Below, piece by piece: positions 1 through 5,565 of a stretch of 5,565 bases of DNA (position 1 is its first letter; the number at the start of each line of letters is the position of its first letter). The notes beneath the pieces were generated by a model. That model had not been told where the DNA came from. It saw nothing but the letters and a program-made list of their open reading frames with translations, and did not search any database. The translations under genes were made by a program, and so were the position numbers. Source of the DNA: an uncultured Leptolyngbya sp. (GTDB lineage Bacteria > Cyanobacteriota > Cyanobacteriia > Phormidesmidales > Phormidesmidaceae); assembly GCA_937899365.1 (NCBI GenBank), contig CALBPH010000336.1:1-5565 (forward strand). Direction: 5' to 3'.

Positions 1-2405
1 GGGTCAAAGGCCACCTGATTGACAGCAAACTTCTCTAGCAGGAGGGTCCCGTCCAGTTGGGGATTACTGGGCGTCCCCACTAGCTGACCAGTAAATGAGG
101 CAAAACCACCCACGGGCACGGGGCTGGGCAAGAGTGCCAGGGGATAGCGCTGGGCGTCGAGATCGAGGGTAAACCCACGGATACCCTGGAATTGATTCCC
201 GTCAAATTGGGGAGAGACCACCCCCCGCGCCTGTAGCTGAGCGCTGCTGGCCTGTTCAATCAGCAATTCTTGACCGGTCCAGGCAAAGCGGCTGCTAAGG
301 GGCGCATCAAACCCAGCCAGTTGGGAGGAAAATCCGGCCAGTCCGGCCGAGAAGGTGAGATCACCCTGACCACTGATGTCCGCCAATGTTAAGGCGTCTA
401 AGCGTCCCGCCAGACTCACCGTCCCGCTGGTGTCACCCTGAAGCTGGGAGGCAAACTGAGCCAGCCCCAGGGAATTGCGGGTGGCGGTGGTATGCCACCC
501 GCCGTTAGCTAGCTCAGCGTTCCCCTGCACAGACCCGTCAGCCAGCTGTAGGCTGTAGTCCCCCATGGCCAAAATGTTGTCTAGGGAGGCCCCCTGCAAA
601 GGTCCGGCTAAGGCCACATCGGCATTGAAATTACCCGGTGGGATTTGGGCAATTCCCAACGCTTGCAGATCAATATTATTGGCAACAATATCGGCTTGCC
701 AGCTATCGCGGCCAACGTCGCCCTGACCAGTCAGGGTACCGGTGCCCACCTGTATCTGGGCCTGGGGAATAGACAAACCGCCGTCGGCAAAGATCGCGGT
801 GGCCGTGGCGGGATAAATTTGCCCACCGTAGGCCAGGGTGGGGGCCTGCAGATTGATTTGAGTCTTTAGGGCATCGGGGGGACCAATAATGGTGGCGGTG
901 GCCCCTACGATGCCTAAGGTAACTGGTAGCTGTTCCACATCGTAGAGAGCTGCGATCGCATCCCCCGACACATCCGTCGCCGCAATCTCAAAATCCAGCT
1001 CCGGCGGGCCACCCGCCGCCAAGTTGGCCAGGTTTAGCACACCGCCGCCCGTCACCTGTCCCCCCAGCTGCGGGGTGGCAGTGACCTGGGTAACGGTCAC
1101 CACATCCAACACGTTCTCAATGCGATCGCTCTCTAGCACCACATTGGCATTGAGCTCATCGAGCACCACCCGATCAATCGTCACCGGGCCAATGGCAGCC
1201 ACATCGGCAGAAAATTTAGGCTGTAGAACGGGACCGGTAATGGTCACATTGCTATCAAATACGCCGCTGAGGACAATGGGGGGCTCTATCTCGGCTCGCT
1301 CCAACAGCTGGGATAAGTCCACATCGGCCACCTGGGCCACCAGATCGTAGTCACCGTTCCAGTTAATGGTGCCCGTGGCCGTAGCCGCCAAGTCGGCGTA
1401 GCTTCCCCGGGTACGGTCGAGGGTAATGGTGGTGCCTTTAAATCGGGCCGTGGCATTAATGTCATCAATGACGTTGCCCCAGGGTCCGGTACTGGGCAAT
1501 GACGTCAGCTGCAGTTGACCCTTGTTTACGCTGCCGGCACCATCCACCGTAATGGGCTGATCGGGTAAAAATGAGACGGTCCAGTTACCACTGACGCGAC
1601 CTGCTGTGGCGGCGATGGGCAAATTTTGCTGCCCCATGGTAGGCAGCAGGAAGGCCATGGCTGCGTCCGTGGCCACCCCGTCAGCCGTCACCCCCAGGGT
1701 AATTTCTTGCTGGATGGGCTGGTCGTCATTCCCCGATGCCACGGGTACCACCGCACCGGTTATTTCTAGCTCTCCCCCCGAGGGCGCTGTGGTCGTGGCA
1801 TCAAATTCTATCCGCTGGCTATCGCGACCGGCGACCTGCACGGGTTCAATTGCCACCAACCCATTTAGATCGCTCAGCAGCAGCGGCGTGGGCTCCTCTC
1901 CATCCGCGGGCAGTGGCACTAAGGTAATCGCACTATCCACCACCTCAATATCATCCATCCGCACCTTAATCAGCGGTTCTTCAGGAGGCGGTTCAAACGT
2001 GGGCACATCGATGCCGCGCCAGCCGTCATCGGGGTGCTGCTCTAAGTAACCGGCGGCCCCAGTCAGCTGTAGGTCGATCTCCAGCTCACGGTCAAACAAA
2101 ACCTGTAGCGGATTAAAGCCCACTTCCACGGCCTCTGCCGTGACATAGGTGGGGTCCGTTTCCGTCGCACTGAGTTTGGATTGCCCCACACGCAAACCAT
2201 TCCAGGACAACCCTTCCAGGTCTCCCAGTTCTAACTGACGTTCTAATAGAACCGACAGACGCCGCTCGAGTAGCGGCGTCAGTCCACGGTTAATATATAG
2301 CCAGGCTCCGCAGCCATTACGTTGGGTACCGGCCCCCAACGTAATGGCTGCTGTTTTCCAAAATCGCCGACCTTCAGGAGGTCTATCTGCATTGGGCGAA
2401 GTCAT
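1..2405 (-). CDS. tamB: TamB-like translocation/assembly protein, N-terminal 801 codons (partial)
   Basis: I read this frame by hand from the ATG at 2405 to the left edge and found no stop; the C-terminus, including the diagnostic DUF490/TamB domain, lies outside the window. Residues 1-17 are a short basic N-terminus (RRFWK at 13-17). A would-be signal anchor follows at about 18-38. Residues 61-114 (LEGLSWNGLRVG, then AEAVEVGFNPLQVLF) match the start of cyanobacterial TamB/AsmA-like proteins. The rest is a long run of short alternating beta-strand units rich in G, T, V and D (for example SNVTITGPVLQPKFSADVA and GTGTLTGQGDVG), typical of the hydrophobic beta-groove body. The family spans the periplasm and serves outer-membrane biogenesis, probably by moving phospholipid and/or helping Omp85-type assembly. 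An in-frame TAG lies four codons upstream of this ATG, so it is the earliest possible ATG; no Shine-Dalgarno sequence is visible. Oddity: the anchor contains TQRNGC (27-32), encoded by one arm of a perfect inverted repeat. The family call is firm; function is inferred. Confidence 0.87.
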   Translation of the reverse strand, partial: MTSPNADRPPEGRRFWKTAAITLGAGTQRNGCGAWLYINRGLTPLLERRLSVLLERQLELGDLEGLSWNGLRVGQSKLSATETDPTYVTAEAVEVGFNPLQVLFDRELEIDLQLTGAAGYLEQHPDDGWRGIDVPTFEPPPEEPLIKVRMDDIEVVDSAITLVPLPADGEEPTPLLLSDLNGLVAIEPVQVAGRDSQRIEFDATTTAPSGGELEITGAVVPVASGNDDQPIQQEITLGVTADGVATDAAMAFLLPTMGQQNLPIAATAGRVSGNWTVSFLPDQPITVDGAGSVNKGQLQLTSLPSTGPWGNVIDDINATARFKGTTITLDRTRGSYADLAATATGTINWNGDYDLVAQVADVDLSQLLERAEIEPPIVLSGVFDSNVTITGPVLQPKFSADVAAIGPVTIDRVVLDELNANVVLESDRIENVLDVVTVTQVTATPQLGGQVTGGGVLNLANLAAGGPPELDFEIAATDVSGDAIAALYDVEQLPVTLGIVGATATIIGPPDALKTQINLQAPTLAYGGQIYPATATAIFADGGLSIPQAQIQVGTGTLTGQGDVGRDSWQADIVANNIDLQALGIAQIPPGNFNADVALAGPLQGASLDNILAMGDYSLQLADGSVQGNAELANGGWHTTATRNSLGLAQFASQLQGDTSGTVSLAGRLDALTLADISGQGDLTFSAGLAGFSSQLAGFDAPLSSRFAWTGQELLIEQASSAQLQARGVVSPQFDGNQFQGIRGFTLDLDAQRYPLALLPSPVPVGGFASFTGQLVGTPSNPQLDGTLLLEKFAVNQVAFD
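2254..2284. repeat. Second inverted repeat near the tamB 5' end
   Basis: GACGCCGCT (2258-2266) pairs with AGCGGCGTC (2272-2280) around the 5-nt loop CGAGT. After one A:A mismatch the stem extends by three more pairs (GAC 2254-2256 with GTC 2282-2284), giving 12 of 13 pairs. It encodes LTPLLERRLS, which fits the usual TamB sequence after the anchor, so the protein here looks undisturbed. It lies 25 nt from the 17-bp hairpin. Confidence 0.85.
2310..2351. repeat. Perfect 17-bp inverted repeat in the tamB anchor codons
   Basis: The left arm GCAGCCATTACGTTGGG (2310-2326) is exactly complementary to the right arm CCCAACGTAATGGCTGC (2335-2351), with an 8-nt loop TACCGGCC. The whole 42 nt equals 14 tamB codons, residues 19-32, so the frame is kept. 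By chance a 17-bp perfect hairpin with so short a loop is very unlikely in a window this size. In mRNA it would form a very stable stem about 55 nt after the start codon. No T-tract follows on either strand, so it is not an intrinsic terminator. Confidence 0.95.
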
Positions 2406-2471
2406 GGGGGCATGGAACTACGTGCGCGACTACTCTAACAAACTTCCATCAAAGATTTTTGGAATGCTTAA

Positions 2472-4079
2472 CTAAACTCCCACTGCCACCCCGTCGCTCC
2501 TAGGATCGCACGCTCCCAGTAAATAATCATCTAAAACCTGAATCATATGGGCATGGCCCATGGCCTCACACCAGTCTGCCTCCATTTGCAGCTGGTGTCC
2601 CCGCTGCCGCAGGGCGTTGCGAACCGCAGGCTGAATGCGTCCCTCCAGGGCCAGTCGGGCGGTGGATTCGCCCCAGGTGCGGCCCCAGCGCCAGCGGGGT
2701 AAATTTATCGCCGTCTGGATATCCAGCCCCAGGTCTAAAACCCGAGTGAGCAGGGCCACCTGGGTTTGGGGCTGGCCTTCCCCACCCATGGTGCCAAAGA
2801 CCAGGTGGGGTTGCCCCTGGCGCAGGGCCATGGCAGGAATCAGGGTTTGGAGCGGGCGCTTGTTTGGGGCGATGCCGTTGGCATGGTGCGGGTCGGGAGA
2901 AAAGATGGCTCCCCGGTTGTTGAGGGCAAACCCTAAACTGGGTGGCACAACACAGGCACCATAGTCAAAGTACAGACTCTGGAGCAGTGAAACGGCGTTG
3001 CCCTGGCCATCCACCACAGCGGCGTAAATGGTATCCCCACCCATGGCGGAGCGGTGGTCGGCCGTGGCCTGCTGCAGATTTAGCCGAGGGCGTAGCTGGT
3101 CGGCATAGGGCTTAGCAATCAGTTCCTGGACCGGAATATTGGTAAAGGCGGGGTCACCCACCCAGCGGTCGCGATCGCAAAACGCCAGCTTGGTTGCTTC
3201 TACCATCAAATGGTAATAATCCGCTGGCTCAAGGTTGGCAATGTCATAGGGTTCAATCAGGTTCAGCATCTGCAACACCGACAGCCCTTGGGTATTGGGC
3301 GGCAGCTCATAGACGGTGTGCCCTCGATAGGTAGTGGTGATGGGCTCCACCCACTCAGATTGATGTTGGGCAAAATCCTCTAACCCTAAAGGACTACCTA
3401 GGGGGGCCGCATAGTCCACAATCGCCTGTGCGATCGCACCCCGATAAAAGGCATCTGTGCCATCAGCGGCCAATATCGTTAGCACCCTAGCCAGGGCCGG
3501 ATTTTTTATCACAGTGCCAACAGGGCTGCCAGCCTTACCGTCAGCCCTGTTGGCAGCGGACTGGGTTGCCAAAAACGTGGCAGCGGCTCCCGGATCTTGA
3601 GCCAGCAGGTCCCGGTCTTTGCAGGTCCAACGAAACTGGGATGACGACAGGGGGTAGCCATTTGTCGCCAGTGCGATCGCAGGCTCAAGGAGTAAGGTCC
3701 AGGGCAACTGACCAAATCGCTGGTGGGCCTGCCACCAGGCATCCACCGCCCCCGGCACCGTAATCGCCGCGGCGGCTCCCCGCTGAACTATCTGATGTGA
3801 GCCATGTCCCAGGGCAGCGGCGGAACGCCCCGAACCATTAAGACCGTGGACGCTACCGGCGGCCCCATCATAAATGAGCCACAGGCCATCGCCCCCCAGA
3901 CCATTCATGTGGGGGTAGGTGACCGATAGGGCCGCGCATAGGGCGATGGCCGCATCTACAGCGTTGCCACCTTGTTGCAATATTGATTGACCGGCTTTAG
4001 ATGCCACCGTATGGGGCGACACCACCATGCCAGCGGCTCGATTAGCCGTCACCGGTTTGGATATGGGGTCAGACACCAT
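2472..4079 (-). CDS. ggt: Gamma-glutamyltransferase-family Ntn hydrolase, probably cytoplasmic
   Basis: A complete 535-residue member of the GGT family, which cleaves itself into a large and a small subunit and uses the new N-terminal Thr as nucleophile. The expected cut is before T350 in GGDTIYAAVVDGQGNAVS, giving subunits of about 349 and 186 residues. Other family signatures are GGNAVDAAIA (37-46), GLGGDG (60-65), R85 in NGSGRSA (the likely carboxylate-binding Arg), CDRDRWVGDP (301-310), LNN (386-388) and GTMGGEGQPQ (429-438). There is no signal peptide, unlike periplasmic E. coli GGT, so it probably acts in the cytoplasm. The Ser-Ser pair of true GGTs is replaced by Q411-T412 in RPLQTLIPA, and the MDD aspartates by G-A-I in NNRGAIFS. 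This resembles the YwrD-like or acylase-like branch, so gamma-glutamyl transfer from glutathione is not assured. Residues about 171-189 look longer than usual and contain a perfect inverted repeat. The gene starts 32 nt after the response regulator, without a clear ribosome binding site. Confidence 0.94.
   Translation of the reverse strand: MVSDPISKPVTANRAAGMVVSPHTVASKAGQSILQQGGNAVDAAIALCAALSVTYPHMNGLGGDGLWLIYDGAAGSVHGLNGSGRSAAALGHGSHQIVQRGAAAAITVPGAVDAWWQAHQRFGQLPWTLLLEPAIALATNGYPLSSSQFRWTCKDRDLLAQDPGAAATFLATQSAANRADGKAGSPVGTVIKNPALARVLTILAADGTDAFYRGAIAQAIVDYAAPLGSPLGLEDFAQHQSEWVEPITTTYRGHTVYELPPNTQGLSVLQMLNLIEPYDIANLEPADYYHLMVEATKLAFCDRDRWVGDPAFTNIPVQELIAKPYADQLRPRLNLQQATADHRSAMGGDTIYAAVVDGQGNAVSLLQSLYFDYGACVVPPSLGFALNNRGAIFSPDPHHANGIAPNKRPLQTLIPAMALRQGQPHLVFGTMGGEGQPQTQVALLTRVLDLGLDIQTAINLPRWRWGRTWGESTARLALEGRIQPAVRNALRQRGHQLQMEADWCEAMGHAHMIQVLDDYLLGACDPRSDGVAVGV
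3515..3555. repeat. Perfect 14-bp inverted repeat inside the GGT-family gene
   Basis: TGCCAACAGGGCTG (3515-3528) is exactly complementary to CAGCCCTGTTGGCA (3542-3555), with a 13-nt loop. It encodes residues about 175-189 (AANRADGKAGSPVGT) between ATFLA and the conserved NPALARVL. From general knowledge of the family this is a short variable surface loop, and here it seems about 10 residues longer than usual. The arms share no evident sequence with the tamB repeats. Confidence 0.92.
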
Positions 4080-4111
4080 AGGGAAAACGGGCAGTTAGCC
4101 TAGTAGTTGCC

Positions 4112-4894
4112 CTAACCCAACCGATATCCAAACCCACGCACGGTTTTTAGATACTGAGGCTTGCTGGGGTCTTCCTCTAGCTTTTCTCGGAGCCAGCGAA
4201 TGTGGACATCCACTGTTTTGTTATCCCCCATAAAGTCGTAACCCCAGACGCGGTCAATAATCTGATCGCGGGACCACACTCTCCGGGGTCGGCCCATAAA
4301 TAGCTCTAGAATCTTGAACTCTTTTGGCGATAGGTTTAGTTCAACGTCGTTTAAGTAGGCGCGGCACTCGTTGGGATGTAGCGTAATTCCCTCAAACCGT
4401 AGTACGGAGCTGTCTTCCGCCGTTGCCTTTGACTGATAGCGACGCAGCAGCGCTCGGCAGCGGGCAATCAGCTCGCGCATACCAAAAGGCTTAGACAAAT
4501 AGTCATCGGCCCCAACTTCCAGACCGACCACCCGATCCATTTCAGTCCCCTTGGCACTGAGGATCAAAATAGGTACATCCAGACCACGGTGCCGTACCAA
4601 ACGGCAGAGATCTAGACCGTTCATGCCCGGCAGCATCAAATCTAAAATCACCAGGCTAATATCTGGGATGGCCTCTTTGCTGCCATCGGCTGACCCTAAG
4701 AGCTTTTCCAACGCCGTTGGTCCATCAGCCGCCACTACGATTTCAAACCCTTCTTCAGCAAGGGCTAGCGCGACCGTTTCTCTAATTAGCTCTTCGTCTT
4801 CAACGACTAAGACTCGCCCCAAACCTATACGCAACGAGGACTGGACAGGAGCTAACCCACTAGAAACCATGGCCATATTGTTTGTTGCCTTCAT
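4112..4894 (-). CDS. OmpR/PhoB-family two-component response regulator
   Basis: A 260-residue DNA-binding response regulator. The receiver domain covers about residues 27-150: acidic pocket E32-D33-E34, phosphoacceptor D85 in LVILDLMLPGMNG, switch S113 in ILILSAKG, and conserved K135 in DDYLSKPFG. A linker at about 152-163 leads to a winged-helix output domain at 165-260. That domain has NLSPKEFKILELFM, RRVWSRDQIIDRVWG, the recognition helix around KTVDVHIRWLREKLE (226-240), and the final wing TVRGFGYRLG. All phosphorylation residues are present, so it should be active. No histidine kinase is adjacent in this window. The C-terminal domain suggests the PhoB/SphR-like group, but I cannot assign a symbol or signal. 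The start is uncertain: M1, M7 and M9 are all possible. A GAGG lies only 2 nt before M1, and a GAAGG lies 11 nt before M7. The 26 residues before the receiver are longer than usual. Confidence 0.96.
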   Translation of the reverse strand: MKATNNMAMVSSGLAPVQSSLRIGLGRVLVVEDEELIRETVALALAEEGFEIVVAADGPTALEKLLGSADGSKEAIPDISLVILDLMLPGMNGLDLCRLVRHRGLDVPILILSAKGTEMDRVVGLEVGADDYLSKPFGMRELIARCRALLRRYQSKATAEDSSVLRFEGITLHPNECRAYLNDVELNLSPKEFKILELFMGRPRRVWSRDQIIDRVWGYDFMGDNKTVDVHIRWLREKLEEDPSKPQYLKTVRGFGYRLG

Positions 4895-5086
4895 TACCTC
4901 TATGGTTGGATTCTATCAGGGATATTGCCATCCAAAACTCTGTTTGAGGGAATCATGTTCAGTAATTTTGACTACGTAATCCCGCCTACAGAGAAGACTT
5001 TGGACAACATAAATTTGAACTTTTCACCGTTTGCCTCCATCCAATCAGGCTTACGGCATTAACTAAATTTTTATCTTCTTGAGACG

Positions 5087-5115
5087 TTTATACGCAATCC
5101 TGTCTGCTTAGACAG
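5087..5115 (-). promoter_or_regulatory. Candidate sigma-70-type promoter for the response regulator
   Basis: On the minus strand a TATAAA (5092-5087, five of six to the consensus -10) lies 17 nt after CTGTCT (5115-5110), a weak -35 matching TTGACA at three of six positions. It would give a leader of about 185 nt before the ATG at 4894. Another -10-like TAGAAT at 4915-4910 is nearer the gene but has no good -35 and would leave a leader of only about 10 nt. The call is tentative. Confidence 0.28.
5100..5115. promoter_or_regulatory. Operator-like perfect hairpin
   Basis: CTGTCT-GCTT-AGACAG is a perfect 6-bp inverted repeat with a 4-nt loop. Flanking GCAA (5094-5097) and TTGC (5120-5123) are also complementary, so the dyad extends imperfectly over 30 bp. 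No T-tract follows on either strand. It coincides with the -35 and spacer of the candidate promoter at 5087-5115, which would suit a repressor or activator site. Function is inferred. Confidence 0.4.
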
Positions 5116-5166
5116 ATATTTGCCACAGCTAGGGTGAGCCGGTTTGTGGATATGCCATTACATAGA

Positions 5167-5202
5167 TCAGGTATGGCAGTCAGGTATGGCAGTCAGGTAC
5201 AG
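5167..5202. repeat. 13-bp tandem repeat, about 2.7 copies
   Basis: TCAGGTATGGCAG occurs perfectly at 5167-5179 and 5180-5192, followed by a partial copy TCAGGTACAG at 5193-5202; a degenerate TCAGGACGG trails at 5204. It lies between malQ and the response regulator. It may be replication slippage or a set of direct-repeat protein sites; the 13-bp spacing does not fit the 11-bp spacing of PhoB-type boxes. Confidence 0.9.
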
Positions 5203-5230
5203 CTCAGGACGGTATTCAGATATGACCGCT

Positions 5231-5300
5231 GCCCAGGGCCACCTGCCTAGGGCCACCTGCCCAGGGCCACTGATAACTGGCTAGGGCCACTGATAGGTGG
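5231..5300. repeat. Degenerate tandem repeat (14-14-20 bp spacing) overlapping the malQ 3' end
   Basis: The core (C/T)AGGGCCAC occurs at 5234-5242, 5248-5256, 5262-5270 and 5282-5290. The first three copies are 14 bp apart and the fourth is 20 bp further. The last two copies share the longer block AGGGCCACTGATA (5263-5275 and 5283-5295). Copies alternate between CCCAGGG and CTAGGG forms. The fourth copy carries the last four malQ codons and its TAG stop. Confidence 0.9.
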
Positions 5301-5565
5301 CGCGACCATACAGCTCGGTAAGTGTGGTGAACTGCTGACACACGGTGGGGGTTAGCAGGGACGTGTCAAATCGCCACTCCCAGTTGCCCTCCCCCAGACC
5401 GGGGGTGTTCATGCGGGCTTCGGTTCCGAGTCCGAGGAGATCCTGTAATGGAATGATGGCCAACGTAGCCACGGAGGATAGGGCCAGACGAATCATAGCC
5501 CAGTGGACTGACTCTGGCCCCAGGGCACCGACAAACGTGGTCAAGCGCTGTTTTTCGTAATCATT
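5281..5565 (-). CDS. malQ: 4-alpha-glucanotransferase, C-terminal 94 residues (partial)
   Basis: The 5' end lies beyond the right edge; the frame is open to base 5565, and the TTG at 5544 is an internal Leu, not a start. The visible residues match the C-terminus of MalQ/amylomaltase (GH77, EC 2.4.1.25): the helix around ESVHWAMIRLALSSVATLAI, then the conserved IIPLQDLLGLGTEARMNTPG, GNWEWRF, and the final helix ending LTELYGRA. Family members are about 500 residues, so roughly four fifths are missing, including the catalytic carboxylates. The enzyme moves alpha-1,4-glucan segments between maltooligosaccharides in cytoplasmic glycogen turnover. The last codons, TYQWP then TAG, lie in a tandem repeat (5231-5300), and the stop itself is part of one repeat copy; most relatives end at or near the YGRA position. 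The gene runs in the same direction as the response regulator but is separated from it by 386 nt of mostly non-coding DNA. Confidence 0.93.
   Translation of the reverse strand, partial: NDYEKQRLTTFVGALGPESVHWAMIRLALSSVATLAIIPLQDLLGLGTEARMNTPGLGEGNWEWRFDTSLLTPTVCQQFTTLTELYGRATYQWP

Larger units (their letters stand above)
952..3680. repeat. HIP1 octamers, five dispersed copies
   Basis: GCGATCGC occurs at 952-959, 1122-1129, 3171-3178, 3430-3437 and 3673-3680. Two are in tamB and three in the GGT-family gene; none is in the response regulator, the malQ fragment or the intergenic DNA. HIP1 is the highly iterated palindrome characteristic of many cyanobacterial genomes. The span given only brackets the five short sites. 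Confidence 0.95.
4895..5280. other. Intergenic region between malQ and the response regulator
   Basis: This 386-nt stretch has no convincing gene. Read on the minus strand it goes from the malQ tail through two tandem-repeat arrays, then a 16-bp hairpin (5100-5115), then AT-rich DNA leading to the response-regulator start. I found no GC stem followed by a T-tract, so no intrinsic terminator for malQ is visible. No tRNA or known riboswitch core was recognised. It most likely holds the promoter for the downstream genes. Confidence 0.75.

Noticed and set aside
483..503. Bulged hairpin GGCGGTGG / CCACCCGCC in tamB
   Set aside because: It is short and imperfect, lies in a normal coding stretch, and is far weaker than the three repeats reported.
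721..736. Small hairpin CCCTGA-CCAG-TCAGGG in tamB
   Set aside because: Six-base stems are expected by chance in several kilobases of GC-rich coding DNA; it encodes an ordinary LTGQG beta-repeat segment.
1024..2049. Plus-strand ORFs of 108 and 147 codons opposite tamB
   Set aside because: They are low-complexity Ser/Thr-rich translations of the antisense strand of a continuous 801-codon TamB frame, with no recognisable domain.
4080..4125. Possible terminator between the response regulator and ggt: GGGCA ... TGCCC followed by GTTTTCCCT on the minus strand
   Set aside because: The stem is only five pairs around a 14-nt loop, overlaps a competing GTTAG/CTAAC pairing, and the T-run is short and broken.
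4551..4979. Plus-strand ORF of 142 codons opposite the response regulator
   Set aside because: It is antisense to the receiver-domain codons and has no family resemblance; its C-terminal part merely runs through the intergenic region.
5161..5300. CRISPR array
   Set aside because: The units are 13-20 bp, directly abutting and degenerate, with no unique spacers and no cas genes.
5167..5544. The 87-codon minus-strand ORF at 5281-5544 as a small stand-alone gene, and a read-through extension to the TGA at 5167
   Set aside because: The frame continues upstream to the window edge and the protein is plainly the MalQ C-terminus, so the TTG at 5544 is internal. The 37 open codons after the TAG are largely repeat-derived and such a length is not rare by chance.

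Overview
The window reads as chromosomal DNA of a cyanobacterium. It carries five copies of the HIP1 octamer GCGATCGC in 5.6 kb, where chance would give about 0.1. The proteins are of cyanobacterial type: a TamB with a long beta-repeat body, a signal-peptide-less gamma-glutamyltransferase-family protein, and a PhoB-type response regulator. The base composition is fairly GC-rich. I cannot name the genus.

All genes lie on the minus strand, so transcription runs right to left. At the right edge is the last part of malQ (4-alpha-glucanotransferase), ending at 5281. A 385-nt intergenic region follows (4895-5280). It holds two short tandem-repeat arrays, a small perfect hairpin and an AT-rich stretch with a possible promoter. 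Next come an OmpR/PhoB-type response regulator (4894-4112), a GGT-family Ntn hydrolase (4079-2472) after a 32-nt gap, and the first 801 codons of a TamB-like protein (2405 to beyond base 1) after a 66-nt gap. These three could be one transcription unit. Nothing in the window shows a shared pathway: one is a transcription factor, one a peptide or amide hydrolase, one an envelope lipid/outer-membrane biogenesis factor.

I see no new multi-gene system. The most unusual feature is three long, near-perfect inverted repeats inside protein-coding DNA. One has perfect 17-bp arms and sits in the TamB membrane-anchor codons, where its second arm encodes polar and charged residues. A second hairpin lies 25 nt further into tamB. 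A third, with perfect 14-bp arms, sits in a variable loop of the GGT-family gene. The arms of the three share no obvious sequence, so separate local inverted duplications (template switching) explain them better than one repeat family. Also notable: the malQ stop codon lies inside a tandem repeat, and the GGT-family protein lacks the residues that define true gamma-glutamyl transpeptidases.
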